Origin: an uncultured Sutterella sp.
GTDB lineage: Bacteria; Pseudomonadota; Gammaproteobacteria; Burkholderiales; Burkholderiaceae_F
Length of the DNA: 64,000 bases
Assembly (NCBI GenBank): GCA_900543805.1
Contig: UQTE01000008.1
Coordinates: 25,939-89,938, forward strand
Reading direction: 5' to 3'
Shown: one piece after another, positions 1 to 10,961 of the stretch
Position numbering within the stretch: the stretch's first letter is position 1
How the letters are laid out: each line of letters starts with the position of its first letter
Made by a program: the position numbers and the translations under genes
The notes under the pieces: model-generated
What the model saw: the letters and a program-made list of their open reading frames with translations, nothing else
Told to the model about the DNA's origin: nothing
The model's database searches: none

Positions 1-36
1 CCCTCTGACGCCTCCCGAAAAACGACGCAACAAAGC

Positions 37-65
37 TTGCACGGACGGTCGGGGTCTTCTACAAT
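37..65 (+). promoter_or_regulatory. guaC promoter (TTGCAC-17-TACAAT)
   Basis: The -35 hexamer TTGCAC lies at 37-42 and the -10 hexamer TACAAT at 60-65, separated by exactly 17 nt. Transcription should begin near 72. That is the first base of a terminator-like hairpin, so the guaC message would start with this structure. Confidence 0.65.
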
Positions 66-71
66 CATTCC

Positions 72-110
72 ACGCCGAATGCGGGAACTTTCCGCATCCG
101 GCGTTTTTTT
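72..110 (+). terminator. Hairpin with T-run at the start of the guaC leader
   Basis: ACGCCG(72-77)+ATGCGG(79-84) pairs with CCGCAT(92-97)+CGGCGT(99-104), with one internal mismatch and a short loop, followed by seven T. It has the form of an intrinsic terminator. It could end an unseen upstream + strand transcript. Because it abuts the predicted start site of the promoter at 37-65, it could also act as an attenuator for guaC. Confidence 0.7.
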
Positions 111-159
111 GTGTTTGTCATCTTCACTTCACACCAGCGTTTTCACGCGTTTTTGCCGA

Positions 160-173
160 AGTGTACGTACACT
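160..173. promoter_or_regulatory. 14-bp perfect palindrome upstream of guaC
   Basis: AGTGTACGTACACT is a perfect palindrome ending 16 nt before the guaC start codon. Its position suits an operator or a site affecting the 5' leader. It does not resemble the PurR consensus, and no binding protein can be named from sequence. Confidence 0.4.
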
Positions 174-189
174 GCCAAAGGTAGGAACC

Positions 190-1230
190 ATGCACATTGA
201 GAATACCGTTCGTCTCGACTTCAAGGACGTTCTGATCCGTCCGAAGCGATCCACCCTCACGAGCCGCTCCGAAGTGGACATCACCCGTTCCTTCAAGTTC
301 CTTCACACGAGCACGCCCTATCACGCGATCCCCATCATCGCGGCCAACATGGACACGACGGGCACCTTCGCCATGGCGCGCGCACTCGCCGAGCACGGTC
401 TCTCCACGGCGCTGCACAAGCACTATTCGGTCGAAGAGTACGTGGACTTCTTCTCGAAACTCGAAACGAAGTCCTCCGCCTTCTATTCCCTCGGGATCGG
501 CGACGGCGACTGGGAGAAGTTCCGCGAAGTCATGCGCCTCTCGGGGAACGCCGTCTCCTTTGTCTGCATCGACGTCGCCAACGGCTACACCGAAGCCTTC
601 GTCTCCTTCGTCAAGAAGGTCCGCGACACCTTCCCCGACCTCGTCATCATGGCCGGGAACGTCGTCACGGGCGACATGACCGAAGAGCTTCTGCTCTCGG
701 GCGCCGACATCGTCAAGGTCGGCATCGGGCCGGGGTCGGTCTGCACCACCCGCAAGATGACGGGCGTGGGCTATCCGCAGCTCTCGGCCATCATCGAGTG
801 CGCCGACGCGGCGCACGGTCTCGGCGGGCGCATCTGCGCGGACGGCGGCTGCACGGTCCCGGGCGACATCGCCAAGGCCTTCGGCGGCGGCGCCGACTTC
901 GTCATGCTCGGCGGCATGTTCGCGGGCCACGACGAGGCCGGCGGCGAGCGCGTGGAACTCGACGGCAAGGTCTACCGCCGCTTCTACGGCATGAGCTCCA
1001 AGGACGCGATGGACAAGTATTCGGGCGGCGTCGCGAAGTATCGCGCCGCCGAAGGCAAGAGCGTTCTTCTCCCCGAACGCGGCCCCGTGGAGAACACGGT
1101 GCAGGACATTCTCGGGGGCGTGCGCTCGGCCTGCACCTACGTGGGGGCCCGTCGCCTCAAGGAGCTCACGATGCGCACGACCTTCGTGCGCGTCTCCATG
1201 CAGATCAACGAAGTCTTCGGCAAGAGCTGA
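190..1230 (+). CDS. guaC: GMP reductase
   Basis: GuaC reduces GMP to IMP with NADPH and releases ammonia, so guanine nucleotides can be recycled to adenine nucleotides in the cytosol. The 346-residue protein has the length of the GuaC family and lacks the CBS insert of IMP dehydrogenases. The loop [20 protein letters not shown] holds the catalytic cysteine in its GuaC-specific context, followed by the phosphate-binding DGGC region. The ATG at 190 has an upstream AGGAA and gives the conserved [15 protein letters not shown] start; a longer reading from 37 would begin inside the promoter. It appears monocistronic, with a strong promoter and a structured leader. IMP dehydrogenase is the only realistic alternative, and length argues against it. 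Confidence 0.95.
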   Translation: MHIENTVRLDFKDVLIRPKRSTLTSRSEVDITRSFKFLHTSTPYHAIPIIAANMDTTGTFAMARALAEHGLSTALHKHYSVEEYVDFFSKLETKSSAFYSLGIGDGDWEKFREVMRLSGNAVSFVCIDVANGYTEAFVSFVKKVRDTFPDLVIMAGNVVTGDMTEELLLSGADIVKVGIGPGSVCTTRKMTGVGYPQLSAIIECADAAHGLGGRICADGGCTVPGDIAKAFGGGADFVMLGGMFAGHDEAGGERVELDGKVYRRFYGMSSKDAMDKYSGGVAKYRAAEGKSVLLPERGPVENTVQDILGGVRSACTYVGARRLKELTMRTTFVRVSMQINEVFGKS

Positions 1231-1385
1231 TTCTCGTCCGATCCCCGGTCACGTTGCGTTAAGCGCGCAACGTTATCGTACTGTTGCGGCGGGGCGTCTG
1301 CGGGCGCCTTGCTACAATGTCGGACTTCGCGGGACGCGGCCGAAAGCCGCCTCCCTTTCACAGACCTCCTTCCACGGATGCCATC

Positions 1386-3066
<1,681 letters not shown>

Positions 3067-3083
3067 TCGCAGAGCCTCACGGC

Positions 3084-3120
3084 AAAACACCCCGTCGAAC
3101 AAAATTCGGCGGGGTGTTTT
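3084..3120. terminator. Bidirectional terminator between hemB and hslR
   Basis: AAAACACCCCG (3084-3094) pairs with CGGGGTGTTTT (3110-3120), and an inner CGAA/TTCG pairing extends the stem. A on the left and T on the right make it usable for both convergent genes, hemB (+) and hslR (-). Confidence 0.85.
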
Positions 3121-3145
3121 TCGTTTCGGGCTCCGACAGTCGAAG

Positions 3146-3532
3146 TCAGCTCCACTGATCCTGCCAGGCGCGCAGCTTTCGCCCTTCGCGCTTCGTCGGA
3201 CGACCCTGCCGAATCGCGTCGGCGGGCTCGAAGGCGACCTTGCGGCGCTCCTTGGCCTCCATGCGCGCGGCCAGACTCTCGGGCGTCTCGCGATAGAGCT
3301 TCTGAGCGGCCTCGGCGGGTCCGCGTTGATTGGAGAGCGCCTCCACGTACACGTGAAAGACCTCTCCCGAACGGTGAATCTCGAGTCGGTCGCCGGGCTT
3401 GACGTCGCGCGAGGGTTTCGCGCGCTGCCCGTTGAGGAGCACGCGCCCGAGTGAAACCTCCTCCTGGGCGATGGAGCGGGTCTTGAAGAAACGGGCCGCC
3501 CAGAGCCACTTGTCGATGCGGAGTTCGTCCAC
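3146..3532 (-). CDS. hslR: Heat-shock protein 15, S4-domain RNA-binding protein
   Basis: Hsp15 binds 50S subunits that still carry a nascent chain-tRNA after premature dissociation and helps recycle them. The 128-residue protein starts with an S4 RNA-binding domain (DKWLWAARFFKTRSIAQE, then GRVLLNGQRAKPSRDVKPGD) and has the basic C-terminal tail typical of HslR. The start is GTG at 3532, preceded on the minus strand by GGGAG. It stands immediately downstream of rpoA, where rplQ would be expected, and is separated from it by a terminator. Confidence 0.88.
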   Translation of the reverse strand: MDELRIDKWLWAARFFKTRSIAQEEVSLGRVLLNGQRAKPSRDVKPGDRLEIHRSGEVFHVYVEALSNQRGPAEAAQKLYRETPESLAARMEAKERRKVAFEPADAIRQGRPTKREGRKLRAWQDQWS

Positions 3533-3553
3533 CTTGCTTCTCCCAAACGAAAG

Positions 3554-3589
3554 AAAAGGCGCGAGCCCCGATGGAGCTCAACGCCTTTT
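3554..3589 (-). terminator. Terminator after rpoA
   Basis: AAAAGGCG (3554-3561) pairs with CGCCTTTT (3582-3589), with an inner GAGC/GCTC pairing. Read on the minus strand it ends in TTTTC. It closes the alpha operon right after rpoA, leaving no room for rplQ. Confidence 0.75.
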
Positions 3590-3604
3590 GCGTGATCGCG
3601 TCGA

Positions 3605-4606
3605 TTAGATGTGATCGAGATTGGCGGGCGGCCAATTTTCGAGACGGGAACCGAGCGTAAGACCGTGCGCGGCGAGCACTTCCTTGATTTCGTTCAGGGA
3701 CTTGCGGCCGAGGTTCGGGGTCTTGAGCAGTTCGTTTTCCGTGCGCTGGATCAAGTCGCCGATGTAGTAGATGTTTTCGGCCTTGAGGCAGTTGGCGGAA
3801 CGGACCGTCAGTTCGAGGTCGTCGACCGGACGCAGAAGGATCGGATCGAGCGGAGGCGTGGTGTCCTCTTCTTCCTCTTCGACTTCGTCCGCGGTGGCTT
3901 CGCCGACGATGGAACCGAAGACGGAGAGCTGATCCTGCAGAATGCGCACGGCATCGCGCAGCGCATCTTCAGGCGTAACGGCGCCGTTCGTTTCGATCGT
4001 GAGTTCGAGCTTGTCGAGGTCCGTGCGCTGAGCGACGCGGGCGGCGAGAACCTGATAGGAAACGCGCGAGATCGGCGAGAAGGAGGCATCCATGATGATG
4101 CGGCCGATCACGTTCTTCGAGTAGTCGTCGTGGAAGGCGCGAACGTCGCCGGGCTGGTAGCCGCGGCCCTTTTCGACCTTGATCTGCATTTCAAGGCGAC
4201 CGCCCGAAAGATGGGCGATGACGTGGTCGGGGTTGACGATCGAAACGTCGTGCGGCAGTTCAAAGTCCGCGGCGGTGACGACACCGTCGCCTTCCTTGCG
4301 CAGCGTGAGCGTGACGTCGTCACGGCCTTCAAGCTTGAACACCACGCCCTTGAGGTTGAGCAGGATGTCCACAACGTCTTCGAGCACACCGTCGATCTGC
4401 GAGTATTCGTGAACGACACCCGTGATCTGCGCTTCGGTGGGCGCATAACCGATCATGGAGCTCAGCAGGATGCGGCGCAGAGCATTCCCGAGCGTGTGAC
4501 CGTAGCCGCGTTCGAACGGTTCGAGCGTGACGACCGCGCGGTTCGGGTTGGTCGGATCGACATCGACTTCCACCGAGGTGGGCTTCAGAAGAGCAGTATT
4601 AGCCAT
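3605..4606 (-). CDS. rpoA: DNA-directed RNA polymerase subunit alpha
   Basis: The alpha dimer nucleates core RNA polymerase, and its C-terminal domain contacts UP elements and activators. The 333-residue protein has the N-terminal assembly domain ([15 protein letters not shown]), an acidic linker ([11 protein letters not shown]) and a C-terminal domain with [16 protein letters not shown] and [19 protein letters not shown] at 4606 matches the family start. The 260-nt gap from rpsD holds a terminator-like hairpin, and a possible -10 (TACAAT on the minus strand, near 4710) lies after it, so rpoA may have its own promoter. The usual next gene, rplQ, is missing. Confidence 0.98.
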   Translation of the reverse strand: MANTALLKPTSVEVDVDPTNPNRAVVTLEPFERGYGHTLGNALRRILLSSMIGYAPTEAQITGVVHEYSQIDGVLEDVVDILLNLKGVVFKLEGRDDVTLTLRKEGDGVVTAADFELPHDVSIVNPDHVIAHLSGGRLEMQIKVEKGRGYQPGDVRAFHDDYSKNVIGRIIMDASFSPISRVSYQVLAARVAQRTDLDKLELTIETNGAVTPEDALRDAVRILQDQLSVFGSIVGEATADEVEEEEEDTTPPLDPILLRPVDDLELTVRSANCLKAENIYYIGDLIQRTENELLKTPNLGRKSLNEIKEVLAAHGLTLGSRLENWPPANLDHI

Positions 4607-4769
4607 GTTGTAATTCCTATTGCAATACCCTCGGCTCGTTACACCGATAAGGCTGTTAGGGTGATTTCGGTCTTTGACGGGGCGGGACCGAAAAACCGCA
4701 CATCCGGATTGTAAGCCCTCGGGGCAAACCCGGAAGAAAAACGGGCTTTCTTCTGGATTCGCACAGAGC

Positions 4770-4802
4770 AAAAATGCGGCCCCGCACGGGAACCGCATTT
4801 TT
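4770..4802 (-). terminator. Terminator-like hairpin between rpsD and rpoA
   Basis: AAAAATGCGG (4770-4779) pairs perfectly with CCGCATTTTT (4793-4802). Read from rpsD towards rpoA it ends in a run of T. It could reduce or end read-through from rpsD into rpoA. Confidence 0.7.
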
Positions 4803-4814
4803 CTTTTCCGCATT

Positions 4815-4847
4815 CGTCGTCCGACGCGCACTACACGTCGGACGACG
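4815..4847 (-). other. 11-bp perfect hairpin downstream of rpsD
   Basis: CGTCGTCCGAC (4815-4825) and GTCGGACGACG (4837-4847) form an 11-bp stem with an 11-nt loop, 20 nt after the rpsD stop. It precedes the terminator at 4770-4802. It may protect the rpsD mRNA 3' end or bind a regulator such as S4. Confidence 0.5.
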
Positions 4848-4866
4848 GGACTTGTGGGCGACCCTA

Positions 4867-5493
4867 TTAGCGGGAATAACGTTCGATGATGAGGGCTTCG
4901 TTGATTTCGTGAGCCACTTCATCACGAGCGGGAACGTTCTTGAACGTACCTTCGAACTTCTTGGCGTCGACCGAGACCCAGCCCGGGAAACCGTTCTGCT
5001 GAGCGAGGTCAAGCGCTTCGATGATACGAGCCTGCTTCTGGGCCTTTTCGCGCACGGAGATGACGTCACCGGCCTTGACGCTGTAAGAAGGAATGTTCAC
5101 CTTCTTGCCGTTGACGAGGATGGCGCCGTGGCTGACAAGCTGCCGGGCTTCCGCGCGGGTCGAACCGAAGCCCATGCGGTAGACGACGTTGTCAAGGCGG
5201 CTCTCAAGGAGCTGAAAGAGCGTCTCGCCGGTGTTGCCACGACGGCGGGAAGCTTCCGCAAAATAGCGGCGGAACTGACGTTCGAGCACACCGTACAGAC
5301 GCTTGGCCTTCTGCGTTTCGCGCATCTGGTTGCCGTAGTCGGACATGCGGGCTCCGGAAATCTTACCGTGCTGGCCCGGCTTGGAACCGACGTCCTTGAC
5401 TTTGGATTCAAACGAACGACGGGCGCTCTTCAAATTAAGATCAACACCTTCGCGACGCGAAAGCTTGAGCTTAGGACCGAGATATCGTGCCAT
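4867..5493 (-). CDS. rpsD: 30S ribosomal protein S4
   Basis: S4 is a primary 16S rRNA binder that nucleates 30S assembly, and in enterobacteria it represses the alpha operon. The 208-residue protein has the usual [16 protein letters not shown] start and an S4 domain at roughly residues 97-160 ([28 protein letters not shown]). It follows rpsK with a 103-nt gap containing an imperfect hairpin (about 5537-5565). Confidence 0.98.
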   Translation of the reverse strand: MARYLGPKLKLSRREGVDLNLKSARRSFESKVKDVGSKPGQHGKISGARMSDYGNQMRETQKAKRLYGVLERQFRRYFAEASRRRGNTGETLFQLLESRLDNVVYRMGFGSTRAEARQLVSHGAILVNGKKVNIPSYSVKAGDVISVREKAQKQARIIEALDLAQQNGFPGWVSVDAKKFEGTFKNVPARDEVAHEINEALIIERYSR

Positions 5494-5596
5494 TTAAAAA
5501 TGCCTCTCTTATCCTGTAGGTATCGCCTACATTCAGTCCACGTGCCTCAGTTATGCAAGTGGACACGGGATACAACAGAAATTCTTGAACTTGTGA

Positions 5597-6004
5597 TTAG
5601 ACGCGGCGACGCTTGGAGGGACGCACACCGTTGTGGGGGATCGGCGTCACATCCTGAATCGACGTCACGCGAATGCCGAGGGCATTCAGAGCGCGGACGG
5701 ACGATTCGCGGCCGGGACCGGGGCCCCAAATACGGACTTCAACGCTCTTGAGACCGTATTCCTGGGCCTGCTTGCCGGCGACGTCGGCGGCAACCTGAGC
5801 CGCAAACGGCGTGGACTTGCGCGAGCCCTTGAAACCCTGAGCGCCGGAAGACGACGCGGCAATCGCGTTGCCCTGGCGGTCGGTGATCGTGATGATCGTG
5901 TTGTTGAAGGAAGCGTGAACGTGGGCGATGCCTTCGGTCACGACCTTCTTGACCTTCTTACGAGCACGCTGCGCAGCAGCCTGCTTGGAATTATTGCCAG
6001 CCAT
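5597..6004 (-). CDS. rpsK: 30S ribosomal protein S11
   Basis: S11 lies on the 30S platform near the mRNA exit site and the 3' end of 16S rRNA. The 135-residue protein shows the family core [17 protein letters not shown] and the basic C-terminus [11 protein letters not shown]. It is 12 nt downstream of rpsM in the alpha operon, and its start is fixed by [17 protein letters not shown]. Confidence 0.98.
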   Translation of the reverse strand: MAGNNSKQAAAQRARKKVKKVVTEGIAHVHASFNNTIITITDRQGNAIAASSSGAQGFKGSRKSTPFAAQVAADVAGKQAQEYGLKSVEVRIWGPGPGRESSVRALNALGIRVTSIQDVTPIPHNGVRPSKRRRV

Positions 6005-6016
6005 AGTTATCCTTTG

Positions 6017-6382
6017 TTACTTCTTGAGCGTGACACCGACCTTGCGCGGGCCCTTGCGGGTACGGGCGTTGGTGCGAGTGCGCTGACCGCGGCAGGGGAG
6101 ACCCTTGCGGTGACGCATGCCACGATAGGTGCCGAGGTCGATCAAACGCTTGATCGACAACTGGATTTCACGACGCAGGTCGCCTTCGACCGTGATCTTC
6201 GAAACGGCATCGCGGATGCGTTCGAGTTCGGCGTCGGAAAGATCCTTGATCTTCTTGGAATATTCGATGCCGCAGGAATCGAGAATCGTGCGCGCACGAG
6301 GACGGCCGATGCCATAGATGGCGGTCAGACCGATTTCGGCGTGCTGATGCGGCGGAATGTTAATACCGGCGATACGAGCCAT
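6017..6382 (-). CDS. rpsM: 30S ribosomal protein S13
   Basis: S13 sits in the head of the 30S subunit, contacts L5 across bridge B1b and touches P-site tRNA. The 121-residue protein starts [18 protein letters not shown] and ends in the basic tail [12 protein letters not shown] that reaches the decoding site. It follows rpmJ by 12 nt in the alpha operon. Confidence 0.98.
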   Translation of the reverse strand: MARIAGINIPPHQHAEIGLTAIYGIGRPRARTILDSCGIEYSKKIKDLSDAELERIRDAVSKITVEGDLRREIQLSIKRLIDLGTYRGMRHRKGLPCRGQRTRTNARTRKGPRKVGVTLKK

Positions 6383-6394
6383 TCTGTTACCTCT

Positions 6395-6508
6395 TTAGCC
6401 TTGACGCTGCTTGTGACGCGGATCAGCGCAGATCACACGGACGACGCCCTTGCGCTTGATGATCTTGCACTTGCGGCACATTTTTTTGACCGAAGCGTTA
6501 ACCTTCAT
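6395..6508 (-). CDS. rpmJ: 50S ribosomal protein L36
   Basis: L36 is the smallest 50S protein and helps organise 23S rRNA domains II, V and VI. Translation gives 37 residues, [20 protein letters not shown] onward, ending PRHKQRQG. C11, C14 and C27 with H32 form the CCCH zinc site (C+ type). It is the first gene of the alpha operon here, behind its own promoter, and the infA gene that usually precedes it is absent. Confidence 0.95.
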   Translation of the reverse strand: MKVNASVKKMCRKCKIIKRKGVVRVICADPRHKQRQG

Positions 6509-6569
6509 TCTCATCTCCACGTGCAGATGTTGCACGGAAAAACAATGCCCACATGGCGGAAAGGGCTAA

Positions 6570-6598
6570 AGCATACAACAGCTTTAACCTCAATGCAA
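6570..6598 (-). promoter_or_regulatory. Alpha-operon promoter (TTGCAT-17-TATGCT)
   Basis: On the minus strand TTGCAT (6593-6598) is followed after 17 nt by TATGCT (6570-6575). The start site would be about 55 nt upstream of rpmJ. A weak GCCC/GGGC pairing followed by TTTTT lies just downstream of the predicted start. Confidence 0.65.
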
Positions 6599-6650
6599 CT
6601 CAAAACGGGATCGTAGTGCAATCCCCGCTCGAATCATCCGAAATCCACTA

Positions 6651-6684
6651 AAAATGGGGACGCTTCACATGCATGAAGCGTCCC
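6651..6684 (-). terminator. Terminator after secY
   Basis: GGGACGCTTCA (6657-6667) pairs with TGAAGCGTCCC (6674-6684) around a 6-nt loop. Read on the minus strand the stem ends in CATTTTTAG. It closes the spc operon and separates it from the alpha operon. Confidence 0.85.
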
Positions 6685-6761
6685 TCATTCACATCCGGAT
6701 CCGGATTCGTCAGGCTAGGCCCGCGAGCGTCGCCACGGGGCGCCGACGGAACAACCGGCAA

Positions 6762-8093
6762 TTACTTGCGCTTGTCGTTGCCCAGTCGGAAGTTGGTCTT
6801 CCGAAGAAGACTTTCATACTGATGCGTCATCATGTAGGCCTGAACCTGGCTCATGAAGTCCATCGTCACGACCACCGCAATCAGCAGCGAGGTGCCGCCG
6901 AAATAGAAGGGGACGTTGAAGCGAAGGTTCAAGAACTCCGGCACAAGGCACACGAACACAAGATAAACGGCACCGCCCAAAGTGAGGCGCAGAAGCACCT
7001 TGTCGATGTAGCGAGCCGTCTGATCCCCCGGGCGGATCCCCGGGATGAACGCACCGCCCTTTTTCAGATTCTCCGCGGTTTCCTTCGGGTTGAAGACCAA
7101 CGCCGTGTAGAAATACGCGAAGAAGACGATCAGCACCGCATACAGCAGAGTGTAGAGGGGCTGACCGGGCGACAACGAAGCGGCAAGGTCACGGATCCAG
7201 CGAGTGGAGTCGCCGGAGGTGAACCAGCCGGCCAGCGTTGCCGGGAACAGGATCAGAGACGAAGCGAAGATCGGGGGAATCACACCCGACATGTTCATCT
7301 TGAGCGGCAGATACGAGCTCTGCCCGCCATACATCCTGTTGCCAATCTGGCGCTTGGCATAGTTGACGGTAATACGGCGCTGGCCGCGTTCGATGAACAC
7401 GACGAAGGCCGTAACGGCCAGAACGATGGCGATCACGAAAATCGCGGCGAGCGGGCTGATGGCGCCCGTGGAAACCAACTGGAAGAGACCAGAGGCACCG
7501 CTGGGCAGACCGGCCACGATACCGGCGAAGATGATGATCGAAATCCCGTTGCCCAGACCACGTTCCGTGATCTGTTCACCGAGCCACATGAGGAACATCG
7601 TTCCGGTGAGAAGCGAAATGGTGGTGGTCATCCGGAACATGAAGCCCGGATCCAACACCAAACCGGGTTGGCTTTCCAGAGCGACGGCGATGCCGAAACC
7701 CTGGAAGAGCCCCAGCAGCAGCGTACCGTAACGCGTGTACTGGGTGATCTTGCGACGTCCCGATTCGCCCTCTTTGCGCAATGCTTCAAGCGACGGCAGC
7801 ACGTACGACAGCATCTGCATGATGATCGATGCAGAGATGTAGGGCATGATGCCGAGCGCAAAAACCGAGAAGCGCGACAAGGCGCCACCGGAGAACATGT
7901 TGAAGAGCCCGAGAATGCCCCCCTGCTGATCATTGAAGAGCTGCTTGAGGGTGTCGGGGTCGATACCGGGAACGGGAACATGTGCCCCGATTCGGTAAAC
8001 AACAAGAGCGAGCGCTAGGAAGATCAGGCGACCCTTAAGGTCGCCGTACTTGCTGAGGCCCGACTGTTGCTTAGAGCTAGAGCTGGTCGCCAC
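6762..8093 (-). CDS. secY: Protein translocase subunit SecY
   Basis: SecY forms the protein-conducting channel of the SecYEG translocon in the inner membrane. The 443-residue protein has the expected ten hydrophobic segments and the signatures GKRVPxxGI-like [15 protein letters not shown] and [20 protein letters not shown]. It is the last gene of the spc operon; the terminator at 6651-6684 follows. SecE, its partner, is encoded at 34352-34735. Confidence 0.98.
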   Translation of the reverse strand: MATSSSSKQQSGLSKYGDLKGRLIFLALALVVYRIGAHVPVPGIDPDTLKQLFNDQQGGILGLFNMFSGGALSRFSVFALGIMPYISASIIMQMLSYVLPSLEALRKEGESGRRKITQYTRYGTLLLGLFQGFGIAVALESQPGLVLDPGFMFRMTTTISLLTGTMFLMWLGEQITERGLGNGISIIIFAGIVAGLPSGASGLFQLVSTGAISPLAAIFVIAIVLAVTAFVVFIERGQRRITVNYAKRQIGNRMYGGQSSYLPLKMNMSGVIPPIFASSLILFPATLAGWFTSGDSTRWIRDLAASLSPGQPLYTLLYAVLIVFFAYFYTALVFNPKETAENLKKGGAFIPGIRPGDQTARYIDKVLLRLTLGGAVYLVFVCLVPEFLNLRFNVPFYFGGTSLLIAVVVTMDFMSQVQAYMMTHQYESLLRKTNFRLGNDKRK

Positions 8094-8117
8094 GTCGGTG
8101 TCCTCTCAAATTTGGAA

Positions 8118-8552
8118 TTATTCAGCCACGGAGCCGCCGGCCGCTTCGATCGCGGCGCGGGCGCCCTTGGTGACGCCGAGACCGCGGACGACGACCTTGC
8201 GGGTGATCGAACCCGAAAGGATGACGCGGGCGGACTGGGCGAGTTCGGAGACGACGCCAACTTCCTTCAGGACGTTGAGATCGACCTCTTCAACACCGAT
8301 ACGTTCCAAATCGGAAAGACGCACCACCTCGCAGAACTTGCGGGTGAGCGAGGTAAAGCCGCGCTTCGGGAGACGGCGATACATCGGCATCTGGCCGCCT
8401 TCGAAACCGACCTTGTGGAAGCCGCCGGCACGCGACTTCTGACCCTTGTGGCCGCGACCGGCAGTCTTGCCCCAGCCGCTGCCGACACCGCGACCGACGC
8501 GGTGACGGGGGTGCTTCGAGCCCTCAGCGGGCTTGATCGTATTCAAACGCAT
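8118..8552 (-). CDS. rplO: 50S ribosomal protein L15
   Basis: L15 is a late-assembling 50S protein at the base of the central protuberance. The 144-residue protein begins [20 protein letters not shown] and has the glycine/arginine-rich N-terminus typical of the family. The ATG at 8552 is chosen because it matches the conserved start, whereas an upstream start at 8573 would overlap rpmD. rpmD ends 17 nt before and secY follows. Confidence 0.97.
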   Translation of the reverse strand: MRLNTIKPAEGSKHPRHRVGRGVGSGWGKTAGRGHKGQKSRAGGFHKVGFEGGQMPMYRRLPKRGFTSLTRKFCEVVRLSDLERIGVEEVDLNVLKEVGVVSELAQSARVILSGSITRKVVVRGLGVTKGARAAIEAAGGSVAE

Positions 8553-8569
8553 TTCTGTAATCCTCTCGA

Positions 8570-8752
8570 TCATTCGGCGCGCACGAGATAGGCGACCTTG
8601 GTGATCATGCCGCGCACGGCAGGGGTATCTTCGAGAACGCGGCTCTGGTTGAGCTTCTTCAAGCCCAGGCCGAGCAACGTGGCACGATGATCCGCCTTCG
8701 TCCCGATGGGGCTCTTAACCAGAGTAACCTTAACGGTCTTCTTGTCGGACAT
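8570..8752 (-). CDS. rpmD: 50S ribosomal protein L30
   Basis: L30 is a small globular protein bound to 23S rRNA domain II near L33 region helices. The 60-residue sequence has the family core [20 protein letters not shown] and [19 protein letters not shown]. It lies between rpsE and rplO in the usual spc order. Confidence 0.96.
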   Translation of the reverse strand: MSDKKTVKVTLVKSPIGTKADHRATLLGLGLKKLNQSRVLEDTPAVRGMITKVAYLVRAE

Positions 8753-8768
8753 GGTTTAGGTCTCCTGA

Positions 8769-9287
8769 TTAACCGAGCAGTTCTTCGACCGTCTTGCCGC
8801 GCTTGGCAGCGATTTCGGACGGGCTACGAAGGTTGCTCAGAGCGTTGAGGGTGGCACGAACGAGGTTGTAGGGGTTCGTGGAACCGTAGGCCTTGGCAAC
8901 GACGTTGCGGATGCCGACGGCATCGCAAACCGCACGCATCGGGCCGCCAGCGATCACGCCGGTGCCTTCCGGAGCGGGCATCATGATGACGCGCGAAGAG
9001 CCGTGACGGCCTTCAACGGCGTGATGCAGCGTGCCGTTCTTGAGCGGGACGCGCTTCATCGTGTGACGGGCGCGTTCCATAGCCTTGGAGACGGACTGCG
9101 GCACTTCGCGGGACTTGCCCGTACCCATGCCGATGCGGCCGTCGCCGTCGCCAACAACCGTGAGAGCGGCGAAAGCGAGAATGCGGCCGCCCTTCACAAC
9201 CTTCGTCACGCGGTTGACCGCGATCATCTTTTCACGCAGACCGTCGTCGAGTTCTTCGACCGCGTTTTTAGCTTGAACCTTAGCCAT
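8769..9287 (-). CDS. rpsE: 30S ribosomal protein S5
   Basis: S5 lies at the mRNA entry channel and influences decoding accuracy and helicase activity. The 172-residue protein has the N-terminal double-stranded-RNA-binding fold ([20 protein letters not shown]) and the C-terminal domain ([20 protein letters not shown]). It follows rplR by 9 nt. Confidence 0.98.
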   Translation of the reverse strand: MAKVQAKNAVEELDDGLREKMIAVNRVTKVVKGGRILAFAALTVVGDGDGRIGMGTGKSREVPQSVSKAMERARHTMKRVPLKNGTLHHAVEGRHGSSRVIMMPAPEGTGVIAGGPMRAVCDAVGIRNVVAKAYGSTNPYNLVRATLNALSNLRSPSEIAAKRGKTVEELLG

Positions 9288-9296
9288 AAGCTCCTC

Positions 9297-9665
9297 TTAG
9301 AACTTGAGGCCGGCTTCGCGCGCAGCTTCGGCGAGCGCGGCGACACGGCCATGGAAACGGTAGCCGGAACGGTCGAAGGCGCAGGATTCGATACCGGCGG
9401 CCTTGGCCTTTTCGGCAATACGCGCGCCGACGATCTTGGCGGCGGCAATGTTGCCACCACGACCCGTCACATTCGCGAGCTGAGCGCGGACTTCGGGTTC
9501 GACCGTGGAGGCCGAGACCAGCGTGCGGCCGTTGTCGGCCGAAATGATGCTGGCGTAGATGTGCAGATTGGTACGATGAACCGTCAGGCGATCGACCTTC
9601 TGCAACAAAATGCGGGCGCGCGTGGCACGCGCACGACGCAAACGGCTTTGTTTCTTGTTGATCAT
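9297..9665 (-). CDS. rplR: 50S ribosomal protein L18
   Basis: L18 binds 5S rRNA together with L5 and L25 and mediates its attachment to the central protuberance. The 122-residue protein has the basic N-terminus ([16 protein letters not shown]) and the conserved end [20 protein letters not shown]. It has the normal position between rplF and rpsE. Confidence 0.97.
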   Translation of the reverse strand: MINKKQSRLRRARATRARILLQKVDRLTVHRTNLHIYASIISADNGRTLVSASTVEPEVRAQLANVTGRGGNIAAAKIVGARIAEKAKAAGIESCAFDRSGYRFHGRVAALAEAAREAGLKF

Positions 9666-9680
9666 CTTGAAGGTCCTCGA

Positions 9681-10214
9681 TTACTTCTTCTTCGTTTCCT
9701 TGATCACGACAACTTCGTCGACGTAGCGGACGCCCTTGCCCTTGTAGGGTTCGGGAGCGCGGTACGCACGGACTTCAGCAGCGGTCTGACCGACCTTCTG
9801 CTTGTCGGCGCCCTTGATGACGATTTCCGTCTGGCTGGGCGTTTCGACCTTCACACCGGCGGGCATCTTGTGCGCGATCGGGTGCGAGAAGCCGAGGGAA
9901 AGATTCAGGGTGTCGCCCTGGGCCTGCGCGCGGTAACCCACGCCGACCAACTGGAGCTTCTTCTGGAAGCCGACGGAGCAGCCCTTGACCATGTCGTTGA
10001 CGAGAGCGCGCATCGTGCCGACGTTGGCGTTGGCTTCGCGCGTTTCGACCGTCATGGCAAAGTGCAGAGCGCCGTTTTCTTCCGTGATCTGGACGAACGG
10101 AAGAACGTGCATCGAGACTTCACCCACGGGGCCCTTGACCGTGATCGTGTCGTTCGTAAGGGTGTAGGAAACACCCTTGACGATCTGAACCGGGATCTTG
10201 GCAATACGACTCAT
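9681..10214 (-). CDS. rplF: 50S ribosomal protein L6
   Basis: L6 binds 23S rRNA helix 97 near the sarcin-ricin loop at the factor-binding site. The 177-residue protein consists of two repeated RNA-binding domains, with the C-terminal signature [16 protein letters not shown]. It is 17 nt downstream of rpsH. Confidence 0.98.
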   Translation of the reverse strand: MSRIAKIPVQIVKGVSYTLTNDTITVKGPVGEVSMHVLPFVQITEENGALHFAMTVETREANANVGTMRALVNDMVKGCSVGFQKKLQLVGVGYRAQAQGDTLNLSLGFSHPIAHKMPAGVKVETPSQTEIVIKGADKQKVGQTAAEVRAYRAPEPYKGKGVRYVDEVVVIKETKKK

Positions 10215-10231
10215 TTCACACTCCTTCAGGC

Positions 10232-10627
10232 TTAGGCGACGTAGCAGAGAACTTCACCGCCGATGCCGGCCGCACGCGCAGCGCGGTCCGTCATCACGCC
10301 CTTCGGCGTGGAAACGATCGCGATGCCGAGACCGTTCATCACCTGGGGAATCGAACCATGGTTCTTGTAGATACGGAGGCCGGGACGCGAAACGCGTTCG
10401 ATGCGTTCGATGACCGGACGGCCGGCGTAGTACTTCAAACCGACATGCAGTTCGGGCTTACCTTCGTTGGCCACGACGGTGTAACCGTCAATGTAGCCTT
10501 CTTCCTTAAGGACCTTGGCAATGGCGACCTTCAGCTTGGAGGAAGGCATAACCACTTCGGCCTTATCGACAATCTGACCGTTACGGATACGGGTCAGCAT
10601 GTCGGCGATCGGATCACTCATACTCAT
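10232..10627 (-). CDS. rpsH: 30S ribosomal protein S8
   Basis: S8 binds the central domain of 16S rRNA, and in E. coli it represses the spc operon by binding the L5 start region. The 131-residue protein starts [18 protein letters not shown], matching the enterobacterial start, and has the C-terminal [20 protein letters not shown]. Confidence 0.98.
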   Translation of the reverse strand: MSMSDPIADMLTRIRNGQIVDKAEVVMPSSKLKVAIAKVLKEEGYIDGYTVVANEGKPELHVGLKYYAGRPVIERIERVSRPGLRIYKNHGSIPQVMNGLGIAIVSTPKGVMTDRAARAAGIGGEVLCYVA

Positions 10628-10643
10628 TGTGCAATCTCCTCGC

Positions 10644-10949
10644 TTACCAGCTGGCCTTCACGAGGCCGGGAATGTCACCGCGCATGGCGGCGTCACGAAT
10701 CATGCCACGGCACAGACCGAACTTGCGGAACGTGCCACGGGGACGACCGGTCAGAGCGCAGCGGTTGCGCTGGCGAACCGGGCTCGCGTTGCGCGGAAGC
10801 GCCTGCAACTTGGCACGGGCTTCGAGGCGCTCTTCCACCGAGCGGGTAGCGTCGTTAATAATAGCCTTGAGGGCGGCGCGCTTGGCCGCGAACTTGGCAA
10901 CCGTAGCGGCGCGCTTGGCTTCGCGGTTAATAAGAGCAAGTTTTGCCAT
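10644..10949 (-). CDS. rpsN: 30S ribosomal protein S14
   Basis: S14 is part of the 30S head near the P and A sites. The 101-residue form lacks the complete CxxC-CxxC zinc ribbon, so it is the long zinc-independent type. Signatures are [19 protein letters not shown] and the end [11 protein letters not shown]. It follows rplE by 12 nt. Confidence 0.97.
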   Translation of the reverse strand: MAKLALINREAKRAATVAKFAAKRAALKAIINDATRSVEERLEARAKLQALPRNASPVRQRNRCALTGRPRGTFRKFGLCRGMIRDAAMRGDIPGLVKASW

Positions 10950-10961
10950 TTTGCGTCTACC

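Noticed and set aside
1251..1273. Terminator after guaC
   Set aside because: ACGTTGCG/CGCAACGT forms an 8-bp stem, but no T-run follows on either side, so a terminator call is not supported.
1284..1318. Full sigma-70 promoter for engB (TTGCGG with TACAAT)
   Set aside because: The hexamers are 23 nt apart, too far. Only the -10-like element is usable as evidence for the downstream start codon.
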